Below, piece after piece: positions 1 through 6,894 of a stretch of DNA of 12,756 nt. The position numbers and the translations under genes are program-made. Under the pieces are notes generated by a model, which was given only the letters and a program-made list of their open reading frames with translations, did no database searches and was not told the DNA's origin. This DNA is from Candidatus Limnocylindria bacterium (GTDB lineage: Bacteria; Chloroflexota; Limnocylindria; QHBO01): contig JASLBU010000063.1 of NCBI GenBank assembly GCA_030146365.1, positions 1 to 12,756 on the forward strand, written 5' to 3'. Positions within the stretch are counted from its first letter, which is position 1, and the number at the start of each line of letters is the position of its first letter.

Positions 1-9
1 CGCGCGCCG

Positions 10-762
10 CTACTGGACGGAGCCGAAGAACTCCATCGTGCTCACGATCCGGTCGAGCACCGCCTTGTTGAGCTCGTAGTCGCCACCCATCTCCGTGTCG
101 GTGCGAGCCACGAGATTCGGCCCTTCCTCGCGCGTGGGCCCGAGCTGGATGACGTACTCGTACGAGGTGCCTTGGGCCGGGTCTGCCGCCGTGCCGGCAG
201 TCTCGATCCTGGTGGCGTACTGGCCGCCCACCAGCCCGTCCTCCGAGGCGAGCACATCCGTCGTGGCGCCTCGGTCGCCGGGGGTCCAGAAGATCTCGAT
301 CGCAATCTCCGCGGGCACTGCGTCGGCGTCATCCACCGTGTAGAACGACGGCGAGAACCAGCTGCACGCCGGGACGTCGCGAATCTCGGTATTCGTGTAC
401 CAGTCATCTGGATACGCGAGCTCGTATCCGTCCTGGGGATTCCGGCAGCTGTCACGCACGGCGAACAGCGCGTCGGCATCCCGGTTCGGCTCGACCGCGA
501 ACTCAGTCGGGAAGCCTGAGGCCGTGGGTTCGGGGCTTGCGGCAACGGGTGTCGCATCGGTGGTCGCGGAGGCGGAGGGCTCCGCGGAGGCGGCCTCCGT
601 GGCCGATGGCGATCTCGGTGCCGATGCCGAGGCTGACGCGGGGTCAGTCGGCACGACCGTCGGCAGCGGCGATGACGTCCCGTCATCCTGCGCGGTGCAC
701 GCAGCGAGGATCGCGAACGTGGCAATGCCGGAGGCCAGGCGGCGGAGGTCTGTCGGTGTCAT
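10..762 (-). CDS. Putative lipoprotein with PsbP/LpqN-like C-terminal domain
   Basis: This is a 250-residue predicted lipoprotein of unknown specific function, expected to be anchored outside the cytoplasmic membrane. The N-terminus has Arg7-Arg8, a short hydrophobic core and a lipobox (ILAAC) that makes Cys22 the lipidated residue. Residues 30-85 are a low-complexity Ala/Ser/Pro/Thr spacer typical of surface lipoproteins. The folded part (about 87-250) contains the string YELAYPDDW and ends in a helix VLDRIVSTMEF; this pairing resembles the small PsbP/LpqN/DUF1795-type fold, an inference from pattern only. Cys106 and Cys133 could form a disulfide outside the cell. The gene lies 72 bases downstream of the M3 peptidase on the same strand and could share its transcript. 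The start has no convincing Shine-Dalgarno sequence, but the signal peptide fits this ATG well. I am confident of the gene and the lipoprotein call, less so of the fold. Confidence 0.85.
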   Translation of the reverse strand: MTPTDLRRLASGIATFAILAACTAQDDGTSSPLPTVVPTDPASASASAPRSPSATEAASAEPSASATTDATPVAASPEPTASGFPTEFAVEPNRDADALFAVRDSCRNPQDGYELAYPDDWYTNTEIRDVPACSWFSPSFYTVDDADAVPAEIAIEIFWTPGDRGATTDVLASEDGLVGGQYATRIETAGTAADPAQGTSYEYVIQLGPTREEGPNLVARTDTEMGGDYELNKAVLDRIVSTMEFFGSVQ

Positions 763-834
763 CCGGACGAGTGTGCGCCGCGCGGCCCCGGCGTCACCAT
801 GACCTTCGTCCCGCCGGCCGAGCCGCTGAGTCGC

Positions 835-2799
835 TCAGGTCATGCCGCGCAGCCGGAGAAAGGCGTCGTGGGATGGCTCCCGGCCCAAGAAGGCCCGCAC
901 GAGGTCGTCGCCGTCGCGCGATCCGTTCGGCTCCAGCACGTGGTGCCGATAGTCGGCGCCCACCTGCGGTGAGGTGACGCCCTCCTCGGCGAAGCGACGG
1001 AACATGTCGTCGCCGATGACCTCCGCCCAGAGGTACCCGTAGTAGCCGGCGTCGTACCCGCCCAGGAGGTGGCCGAAGCCCGAGAGCATGAACGTTCCCT
1101 CGGGGTACGGCATGCCCGTGATGGCGTACGTCCGGCGCAGAGCGTCCTCGACGTCCGGAGCCTCCGGCTCGGCGTGCAGGGCCAGGTCCAGCTGCCCGTA
1201 GAAGGCCTGGACGGCGATCTTGATGCCTGCGTCGACCCACCGAGACCGGAGCATCTGCCCGATGAGGTCCTCGGGAAGCGGCGCGCCGGTCTCGTGGTGG
1301 CGGGCGAACCGGCGGAGAACGGACGGCTCCCACGCCCAGTGCTCCATGATCTGGGACGGCGCCTCGACGAAGTCCCACTCGGTCTCCGCCCCGGAGAACC
1401 GGGCGAACTCCGCGCGGGTCAGGCTCATGTGGAGGATGTGCCCGAACTCGTGGAAGAGCGTCTCCACCTCGCTGTGGGTGAGGATCGCGGGGCGCTCGGC
1501 GGTCGGGGGCGTGAAGTTCGCCAGGATCGCGCTGACCGGTGCCGTGTAGGAGCCGTCCGCCGCACGGTGCCCCACCACGAGCGGAAAGGCCGCCGCGTGC
1601 CCGAACTTGCCGTCTCGAGGGTGCAGGTCGACGTAGAAGTGCGCCACGTGGTCGCCGGTTGCGCGGTCCAGGACCTGGTAGAGCCGGACCGATGGATCCC
1701 AGGCCTTCGCATCCTCCACGACCCGGTAGTCGAGGCCCAGCACGTCGCCGGTCAGCTCGAACATGCCGTCCATGACGGCCTCGAGCGGCAGGTACTCGCT
1801 GATCGCGTTCTGATCCACGCCGAACTCCGAGCGCAGCAGGGCCTCGTCGTAGTAGCGCCAGTCCCACGCGGTGACCGGTCCCTCGTGGCCGTCCGCGGTG
1901 AGCCGGTCCTCCAGCGCGCCGAGCTCCGTCCGGACCTTCTCCCCGAGCGCGGGCAGCAGGGTCTCGTAGAAGGTGCGGACGCGGCCGGGCTCACGGACCA
2001 TCTTCACCTCCATGGCGTGGTCCGCCCAGGTCCGGTGGCCGAGCAGGGTCGCGATCCGCCTGCGAAGTTCGAGCGCCTCGTCGAGCAGTGGCCGATTGCC
2101 CTCGACGGCCTTGCTCCAGCTCTTGAGGAACATCTCCCGGCGCAGTTCCCGGTCGTGTGCCTGCGCGAGGAACGGGTTGACCTCGGGATAGTCGAGGCTG
2201 ACGTGGAACGTGCCTTCGGCCGCCCCCGGGCTGAGCCGCTCCACGAAGGTCTCGGGCAATCCGGCGAGCTGCTCGCGCGAGAGGTCCAGCCCGTCTCGGA
2301 AGTCGTTCAGATTGCGCCCGAACGCCACCTCGACCTCCACGAGCCGATTGCGGAGCCGCTCCAGCTCGGCGCGCTCCCCGGCCGCCAGCTCGTGCCCGGC
2401 CCGCCGGAAGTCCCGGAGCCAATGCTCCAGCAGTCGAGCGCGCTCCCCCTCGAGGGCGGCGGCGGCGCCGGTGCCGGCGAACGCACGGACAGCGGCGTGG
2501 ACGTCATCGCGGAAGACGAGCGCCACACGCCATTTGCTGATGCGCTCCTCGGCCTCGATTCCGGCGTCCCGCACCGCGGCGTCGGGATGCGCCTGTCCCA
2601 TGAACGCGGCACGCCCGTAGCCGCGCACGAGCGACGCGCCAGCCAGCTCGAGCGGGAGGAGAGATGTGTCGAAGGTGGGGGAGCCGGCGCTCGCGGCGAC
2701 AGTGGCGACGTGGGCATCGGCCTCGGCCAGGGCGGCGTCCGTCTCGGCGCGCACGGACTCGGGAGTGACGGCGGTGTAGTCGTACAGCATCGGCCGCAT
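835..2799 (-). CDS. M3 family zinc oligopeptidase (thimet oligopeptidase / Dcp-like)
   Basis: This is a zinc metallopeptidase of 654 residues that should cut short peptides in the cytoplasm; no signal peptide is visible. The zinc site is HEFGH at residues 450-454, with His450 and His454 as ligands and Glu451 as catalytic base. The third ligand is Glu479 in DFVEAPSQ, 29 residues after the first His as in thimet oligopeptidase. The substrate-binding segment near the C-terminus, about 576-592, carries GHLLGGYDAGYYGYLW, which matches the conserved His/Tyr loop of M3 enzymes. Length is normal for the family (about 650-700). The open frame continues far upstream, but that part runs antisense to tctC and is not coding. 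The likely start is the ATG at 2799, with a second ATG at 2790 nearly as good; neither has a strong Shine-Dalgarno sequence. It is divergent from the tct operon. The family is certain; the exact subtype (OpdA, Dcp or PepF-like) is not. Confidence 0.95.
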   Translation of the reverse strand: MRPMLYDYTAVTPESVRAETDAALAEADAHVATVAASAGSPTFDTSLLPLELAGASLVRGYGRAAFMGQAHPDAAVRDAGIEAEERISKWRVALVFRDDVHAAVRAFAGTGAAAALEGERARLLEHWLRDFRRAGHELAAGERAELERLRNRLVEVEVAFGRNLNDFRDGLDLSREQLAGLPETFVERLSPGAAEGTFHVSLDYPEVNPFLAQAHDRELRREMFLKSWSKAVEGNRPLLDEALELRRRIATLLGHRTWADHAMEVKMVREPGRVRTFYETLLPALGEKVRTELGALEDRLTADGHEGPVTAWDWRYYDEALLRSEFGVDQNAISEYLPLEAVMDGMFELTGDVLGLDYRVVEDAKAWDPSVRLYQVLDRATGDHVAHFYVDLHPRDGKFGHAAAFPLVVGHRAADGSYTAPVSAILANFTPPTAERPAILTHSEVETLFHEFGHILHMSLTRAEFARFSGAETEWDFVEAPSQIMEHWAWEPSVLRRFARHHETGAPLPEDLIGQMLRSRWVDAGIKIAVQAFYGQLDLALHAEPEAPDVEDALRRTYAITGMPYPEGTFMLSGFGHLLGGYDAGYYGYLWAEVIGDDMFRRFAEEGVTSPQVGADYRHHVLEPNGSRDGDDLVRAFLGREPSHDAFLRLRGMT

Positions 2800-2860
2800 C
2801 GTAGCCCGGCGGGTGGTTCTGGGGCCGAGTCGCTCGGCGGATCGCCGATGTGTCAGCCGA

Positions 2861-2880
2861 TATACCACTGGTGATATAAC
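2861..2880. promoter_or_regulatory. AT-rich dyad with -10-like hexamer in divergent promoter region
   Basis: The gap between the M3 peptidase and tctC contains one clearly AT-rich island. It is an 18-base imperfect dyad, TATAcCACtgGTGaTATA (2861-2878), in which every pair matches except lower-case c/a and the central tg. Overlapping its right end is TATAAC (2875-2880), which differs from the -10 consensus by one base in the tctC direction. No good -35 hexamer sits 16-18 bases upstream of it. The dyad has the size and shape of an operator for a dimeric helix-turn-helix regulator, but no regulator gene is present in the window. A 6-bp hairpin (GCCGAG/CTCGGC, 2824-2838) lies nearby in the probable leader of the peptidase. 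Both operator and promoter roles are inferred. Confidence 0.35.
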
Positions 2881-3024
2881 CGGTGACAGCGGTCGTGGAT
2901 CGCCCAAGACCGCTGCATCCGCGACAACCTCCATGTGAGAGCGGACACCCCAATCTCGGGGCCCGCGGTGGTAGTCTTCGCGCCAACCCAGCCCGAACCG
3001 GAGCGAAGAGAGGGAGCTTTCGGA

Positions 3025-4092
3025 ATGAGACAGGGCAACACACACCTGCGCTTCGGCGCCACCATGGTCGTGGCCGTCCTCGCACTCAGCGCCTGCACTA
3101 ATGGCGGCGGCGGTGACGGGGGCGGTGGTGCGGATGGGGCGTCCACGGCGCCCGGCGACTCGGCGGGAGGCGGCGGTGACGCCGGTGCCTACCCCGAGGA
3201 CCAGATCACGTTCATCGTCCCGTTCGCCGCGGGCGGCCCGACCGATACGGTCACGCGCCTGATCGCAGAGCCGATGGCGGCGGAGCTCGGCGTCGAAATC
3301 GTCGTCCAGAACGTCGAGGGCGCCGGTGGGACGGTCGCGGCGGAACAGGTCGCCAATGCGGAGGCGGACGGCTACACCGTGCTGATGCACCACATCGGCA
3401 TGTCGACGGCGCCGACGCTGTATCCCGACCTTCCGTACGATCCGGCCGAGGACTTCGAGCCGATCGGGCTCGTCACCGAGGTGCCGATGACGATCATCGG
3501 GAGCCCGGACTTCGAGCCGACCACGATGGAGGAGCTGCTCACCTACGTGGAGGAGAACCTCGACACGGTGACGTACGCGAACGCCGGAATCGGCGCAGCG
3601 TCGCAGCTCTGTGGCCTCCTCTTCGAAACCGCCACGGGCCTGGATCTCACCGAGGTGCCGTATGACGGCACCGGGCCGGCGCTGGATGACCTCCTGGGCA
3701 ACCAGGTCGACTTCATGTGCGACCAGACCACGAACACGGCGGAGAACATCCAGTCCGGCGCGGTGAAGGCCTATGCCGTCACCACCCCGGAGCGCATCGA
3801 AGCGCTGCCGGACCTGCCGACCACGGAGGAAGCCGGCCTCGAGGGCATGGAGGTCACCGTGTGGCACGGCCTCTACGCACCGGCCGGCACGCCGCAGGAA
3901 GCCATCGACGCGCTCAACAGCGCGCTGCTGGCGGCGCTCGAGGACGAGAACGTCATCTCGCGCCTGGGTGACCTGGGGACCGCGCCGGTCGAGGCGGATC
4001 GCGCCACCCCCGACGCCCACGCCGAGCACCTTCAGTCGCAGATCGAGCTATGGCGGCCGATCATCGAGGAAGCCGGAGTGACCGCCGGCTGA
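3025..4092 (+). CDS. tctC: Tripartite tricarboxylate transporter substrate-binding lipoprotein (TctC/Bug family)
   Basis: This is the extracytoplasmic solute-binding component of a tripartite tricarboxylate transporter. It captures a small organic anion and hands it to the TctA/TctB membrane pair. The 355-residue product starts at an ATG with a good Shine-Dalgarno sequence (AGGGAG, 8 bases upstream). A hydrophobic signal and the lipobox LSAC make Cys24 the lipid anchor. Residues 25-56 are a Gly-rich flexible spacer. The Bug-family signature begins about residue 60 with ITFIVPFAAGGPTD; the FAAGGPTD loop binds the ligand carboxylate through backbone atoms in known members. A second family motif is ADGYTVLM. 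Two cysteines in QLCG and FMCDQTTN recur in part of the family and may pair. The ligand cannot be predicted from sequence. Lipid anchoring, rather than a free periplasmic form, points to a cell without a typical outer membrane. It heads the tctC-tctB-tctA set. Confidence 0.95.
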   Translation: MRQGNTHLRFGATMVVAVLALSACTNGGGGDGGGGADGASTAPGDSAGGGGDAGAYPEDQITFIVPFAAGGPTDTVTRLIAEPMAAELGVEIVVQNVEGAGGTVAAEQVANAEADGYTVLMHHIGMSTAPTLYPDLPYDPAEDFEPIGLVTEVPMTIIGSPDFEPTTMEELLTYVEENLDTVTYANAGIGAASQLCGLLFETATGLDLTEVPYDGTGPALDDLLGNQVDFMCDQTTNTAENIQSGAVKAYAVTTPERIEALPDLPTTEEAGLEGMEVTVWHGLYAPAGTPQEAIDALNSALLAALEDENVISRLGDLGTAPVEADRATPDAHAEHLQSQIELWRPIIEEAGVTAG

Positions 4093-4101
4093 GTACTCCC
4101 C

Positions 4102-4134
4102 GTGGTGGGGCGGCCGCCATGGCCGCCTCACCGC
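4102..4134 (+). promoter_or_regulatory. Intercistronic RNA hairpin between tctC and tctB
   Basis: The 61-base gap after tctC holds a strong inverted repeat. The arms are GGTGGGGCGGCC (4104-4115) and GGCCGCCTCACC (4121-4132), separated by the 5-base loop GCCAT; one pair is a G-U wobble. A further wobble and a G-C pair extend the stem to 14 bp (4102-4134). No T-tract follows, so it is not a classical intrinsic terminator for the whole operon. In other binding-protein-dependent transporter operons, hairpins at this place protect the binding-protein mRNA and lower expression of the membrane genes. That role is inferred here. Confidence 0.6.
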
Positions 4135-4153
4135 ACATCGCACCGGAGTAGAG

Positions 4154-4624
4154 GTGCTCGTGCCCGCAGTTCGGCGCGCGCTCAAGGACATCCTGGCCGG
4201 GACGATCTTCATCGCGCTCGGGCTCGCCTTCGCGCTCGGCGCGCTGGCATACAACATCGGTACGCCTCTGCGGATGGGTCCCGGCTATGTGCCGCTCGTC
4301 CTCGGGTCGCTGCTCGCCGCCATCGGCGTGGCTGTGATCGTCAAGGGCTTCATCGCCGGCGAAGGTGACGAGATCAGTGCGCCGGACTGGCGGGCCGTGA
4401 TCCTCATCACGGCGGCGCTGCTCTTCTTCGGGATCACCGTCCGTGGTCTCGGCGTCGTGGGCGCACTGTTCGGGGCCTCGCTGCTCGCCGCGCTCGCCCG
4501 TTCGCAGACGTCATGGAAGGAAGCGATCGTCATCGCGGTCGGGATCACCGTGCTGTCCGTGGTGATCTTCATCTTCGCCCTCCAGCTGCGGCTGCCGCTG
4601 GTCGGCCCGTGGATCCCGGTGTAG
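4154..4624 (+). CDS. tctB: Tripartite tricarboxylate transporter small membrane subunit TctB
   Basis: This is the small integral membrane subunit of the tripartite tricarboxylate transporter, thought to assist the large channel subunit TctA. The 156-residue protein has four to five hydrophobic stretches: about 14-34, 44-66, 80-96, 98-116 and 122-143. The conserved loop between the first two, GTPLRMGPGYVPLVLG (about 36-51), is the hallmark of TctB. The start is taken as the GTG at 4154, preceded by GGAG five bases upstream; the GTG at 4160 is an alternative that removes two residues. The gene follows tctC after a 61-base gap with a strong hairpin and precedes tctA by 9 bases. TctB is weakly conserved across bacteria, so position and the one motif carry most of the call; both are clear here. 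Confidence 0.92.
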   Translation: MLVPAVRRALKDILAGTIFIALGLAFALGALAYNIGTPLRMGPGYVPLVLGSLLAAIGVAVIVKGFIAGEGDEISAPDWRAVILITAALLFFGITVRGLGVVGALFGASLLAALARSQTSWKEAIVIAVGITVLSVVIFIFALQLRLPLVGPWIPV

Positions 4625-4633
4625 GCGCCGCGC

Positions 4634-6145
4634 ATGGAGCTCGTCGACAACCTGGGGCTGGGGATCGAGACGGCCGTCCGCCTGGAGAACCTGCTGTACT
4701 GCTTCATCGGCGTGGTGCTGGGGACGGCGGTCGGCGTGCTGCCCGGCATCGGGCCGACGGCCACGATCGCTCTGCTCCTACCGATCACCTTCAACTTCCC
4801 TCCGGTGTCGGCGCTGATCATGCTCGCGGGCATCTACTACGGCGCACAGTACGGCGGGTCCACGACGGCAATCCTCATTAACCTGCCGGGCGAATCGTCC
4901 GCAGCCGTGACGGCGATCGACGGCCACGAGATGGCGCGCAAGGGCCGGGCGGGCGTCGCCCTCGCGGCGGCCGCCATCGGCTCATTCCTTGCCGGCACGG
5001 TCGCGACGATCGTGATCGTGCTGTTCGCGCCGCCCCTCGCAGCCGTGGCGCTCACGTTCGGGTCGCAGGAGTTCTTCTCGCTCGTCGTCCTCGGCCTGAT
5101 TGCCTCGATCGCGCTTGCACGGGGGTCGACGGTGAAGGCGCTGGCGATGATCGTCCTGGGGTTGTTGCTGGGCACGGTGGGCCAGGACACCTACACGGCC
5201 ACGCCACGCTTCGTCTTCGGCGTGCGCGAGCTATACAGCGGCATCAACTTCGTCTCGGTGGCGGTCGGCATGTTCGGCGTCGCCGAGATCCTGCGCAACC
5301 TGGAGGACGAGCGGACTCGGAAGCTCATCACGCACAAAATCGCCGGGCTGTGGCCGACGCGCGAGGACTTTCGCCGCATGGTGGGCCCGGTGGCGCGCGG
5401 CACCGCCATCGGCTCGGGGCTGGGCGTCCTGCCCGGCGCCGGCCACGTGCTCGCGTCGTTCGGCTCCTACTCGATCGAGAAGCGCCTGTCGCGCCGCAAG
5501 CAGGAGTTCGGACACGGCGCCATCGAGGGCGTGGCGGGTCCCGAGTCGGCGAACAACGCGGCGGCCCAGACGTCGTTCATCCCGCTCCTGACCCTGGGGG
5601 TGCCGGCGAACCCGGTCATGGCGCTCATGCTGGGCGCCCTCATCATCCACGGCATCACGCCCGGTCCGAACGTCATCAACGACGAGCCGGCGCTCTTCTG
5701 GGGCCTCATCGTCTCCATGTGGATCGGCAACTTCTTCCTGGTCCTGCTGAACCTGCCGCTCATCGGCATCTGGGTGAAGATGCTCACAATCCCGTACCGG
5801 ATCCTGTTTCCGGTGATCATCGCCTTCGCCTCCATCGGCACGTACTCGCTGGGGCTCAACGCATGGGACGTGTTCATGATCGCGTTCTTCGGCGTCCTGG
5901 GATACGTGCTGGTCAAGCTCGGATGCGAGCCGGCGCCCCTGCTCCTCGGCTTCGTCCTGGGCCCATTGCTGGAGGATCATCTTCGGCGGTCGCTGATCAT
6001 CTCCCGAGGCGACCTGATGACGTTCGTCGAGCGGCCGGTGTCGGCGGGCCTGCTGGCGCTTGCCGTCGTCGCGCTGATCCTCGCCGTCCTGCCGGCCATC
6101 CGCCGGAAGCGGGAGGTCGTCTTCGCCGAAGAGGACGAAGCCTAA
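4634..6145 (+). CDS. tctA: Tripartite tricarboxylate transporter large permease TctA
   Basis: This is the large permease of the tripartite tricarboxylate transporter, which moves the substrate delivered by TctC across the membrane, probably driven by an ion gradient. The 503-residue protein is almost entirely hydrophobic, with about a dozen membrane segments, and matches the usual TctA length. The first signature is GVLPGIGPTATIALLLP near residues 34-50, followed by GIYYGAQYGGSTTAILINLPGE. A second GVLPGAG at about residue 264 is followed by GPESANNAAAQTSFIPLLTLG. The two LPG motifs reflect the internal two-fold repeat expected for this family. A charged, cytoplasmic-looking tail (RRKREVVFAEEDEA) closes it. 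It starts 9 bases after tctB, so the two are surely co-transcribed. Its TAA stop overlaps the stop of the opposing NIPSNAP-like gene. Confidence 0.96.
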   Translation: MELVDNLGLGIETAVRLENLLYCFIGVVLGTAVGVLPGIGPTATIALLLPITFNFPPVSALIMLAGIYYGAQYGGSTTAILINLPGESSAAVTAIDGHEMARKGRAGVALAAAAIGSFLAGTVATIVIVLFAPPLAAVALTFGSQEFFSLVVLGLIASIALARGSTVKALAMIVLGLLLGTVGQDTYTATPRFVFGVRELYSGINFVSVAVGMFGVAEILRNLEDERTRKLITHKIAGLWPTREDFRRMVGPVARGTAIGSGLGVLPGAGHVLASFGSYSIEKRLSRRKQEFGHGAIEGVAGPESANNAAAQTSFIPLLTLGVPANPVMALMLGALIIHGITPGPNVINDEPALFWGLIVSMWIGNFFLVLLNLPLIGIWVKMLTIPYRILFPVIIAFASIGTYSLGLNAWDVFMIAFFGVLGYVLVKLGCEPAPLLLGFVLGPLLEDHLRRSLIISRGDLMTFVERPVSAGLLALAVVALILAVLPAIRRKREVVFAEEDEA

Positions 6146-6450
6146 AGACGGCCGAGCTCGGTCAGCCGAATGTTCCGCTGTTCGGCGATCAGGCGCGCGG
6201 GATCGGGCACGAAGCCGAGGCGCTCCGGTGACGCAAAGTAGGCCGCATCGGCTGCCTCGAAGGCATCCCAACCATCCGGGTGGACGAGCAGCCATACGAA
6301 GCGGTCATCGCCGGGCACGGTCCAGGCTCCCGGGATCTCGAAGCCACATGCGCGCCGCAGTGGCCGCAGCAAGCGGCTCCACTCGTCCACGAACCGATCG
6401 AGCTCGCCGGGCACGATGTGGTAGTCGCGGAGCTGGGTCGCGCGCGTCAT
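6142..6450 (-). CDS. NIPSNAP-like small protein (dimeric alpha-beta barrel fold)
   Basis: This is a 102-residue cytoplasmic protein. Its N-terminal pattern LRDYHIVPGELDRFVDEWSR fits the NIPSNAP domain: a strand, then PG, then a helix with alternating acidic and aromatic residues. The middle has FVWLLVHPDGWDAFEAADAAYFASPE, matching the 'strand, then helix with a small-residue turn' layout of ferredoxin-like alpha-beta barrels. These proteins usually form dimers. Known relatives include orphan proteins of unknown role as well as mono-oxygenase-like enzymes, so no reaction can be assigned. It faces the tct operon tail to tail: its TAG stop (6144-6142) shares bases with the TAA stop of tctA. Its start lies 149 bases from the divergent His-rich gene. 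No strong Shine-Dalgarno sequence is visible; a short GGG lies upstream. Confidence 0.75.
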   Translation of the reverse strand: MTRATQLRDYHIVPGELDRFVDEWSRLLRPLRRACGFEIPGAWTVPGDDRFVWLLVHPDGWDAFEAADAAYFASPERLGFVPDPARLIAEQRNIRLTELGRL

Positions 6451-6599
6451 GCGCCCATGCTCGCACGCCAGGGCTGGCCCACGTGACAGCGGAGCCTTCC
6501 GCGCAGCATCAGTGGCCGCCGTCGGGCACGGACCTGCACAGGCGGCTCGGCATCACTCCTGCATCGGTCGCCGTGCGTATGCAGCATGGGGATTGACCG

Positions 6600-6890
6600 A
6601 TGAACCAACACGAGGCACCGACCCCGCAGACGACGGTTGGCAAGAAGGCCGGCGAACAGGAGCACGTGCACCCGGCAGAGGTTCACAGCCACGACCACTA
6701 CCACGTGACGCATCACCACACCGGTGGACCGCTCGGCGAATTCGAGCACCGCTCCCACTACCACAGCCACGAGCACAACCACGCGCCGCTGGTCCATGGG
6801 CACTCGCACGACTCCGAAGACGAGGCGGGCGACCACGGCAAGGAAGCGCATATGCACGACCACAACGACCCTGCCGGCGAAGGGCTCTGA
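6600..6890 (+). CDS. Small histidine-rich, probably metal-binding protein
   Basis: This is a 96-residue hydrophilic protein with 23 histidines and no cysteine. The histidines are concentrated in two runs of alternating HxH and HHH (about residues 22-40 and 50-70), with a third, shorter cluster near the C-terminus (AHMHDHND). Acidic residues are also abundant. No signal peptide or membrane segment is seen, so it should be cytoplasmic. His-rich tracts of this kind bind Ni, Zn, Cu or Co in nickel chaperones, metal exporters and storage proteins, so metal binding is a reasonable inference; which metal is unknown. The two His runs have similar patterns (HSHDHYH and HYHSHEHNH), suggesting internal duplication. 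The ATG is preceded by GGGG at a spacing of 8. The stop lies 4 bases before the F420 oxidoreductase start, so the two are probably one operon. I know of no named family that it fits. Confidence 0.75.
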   Translation: MNQHEAPTPQTTVGKKAGEQEHVHPAEVHSHDHYHVTHHHTGGPLGEFEHRSHYHSHEHNHAPLVHGHSHDSEDEAGDHGKEAHMHDHNDPAGEGL

Positions 6891-6894
6891 GGGG

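Noticed and set aside
773..797. Hairpin GTGCGCCG/CGGCG-T-CAC between the M3 peptidase and the lipoprotein
   Set aside because: It contains a bulge and no T-tract follows on the minus strand; stems like this are common by chance at this GC content.
1069..2874. 601-codon plus-strand open frame opposite the M3 peptidase
   Set aside because: It is a mirror frame of a GC-rich gene; its translation has no motif and the opposite strand carries an unambiguous zinc peptidase.
2800..4029. Upstream continuation of the M3 peptidase frame as a 1064-residue minus-strand protein
   Set aside because: The added part runs antisense through tctC, is Arg/Asp/His-rich without family motifs, and M3 enzymes begin where the ATG at 2799 or 2790 places them.
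5231..6295. 354-codon minus-strand frame opposite tctA
   Set aside because: Composition of a shadow frame (Asp/Arg/Gln/His-rich), and it spans the well-supported NIPSNAP-like gene in another frame.
6451..6599. Promoters for the divergent NIPSNAP-like and His-rich genes
   Set aside because: TATGCA at 6578-6583 resembles a -10 but has no matching -35, and no metal-regulator operator could be recognised in this 149-base gap.
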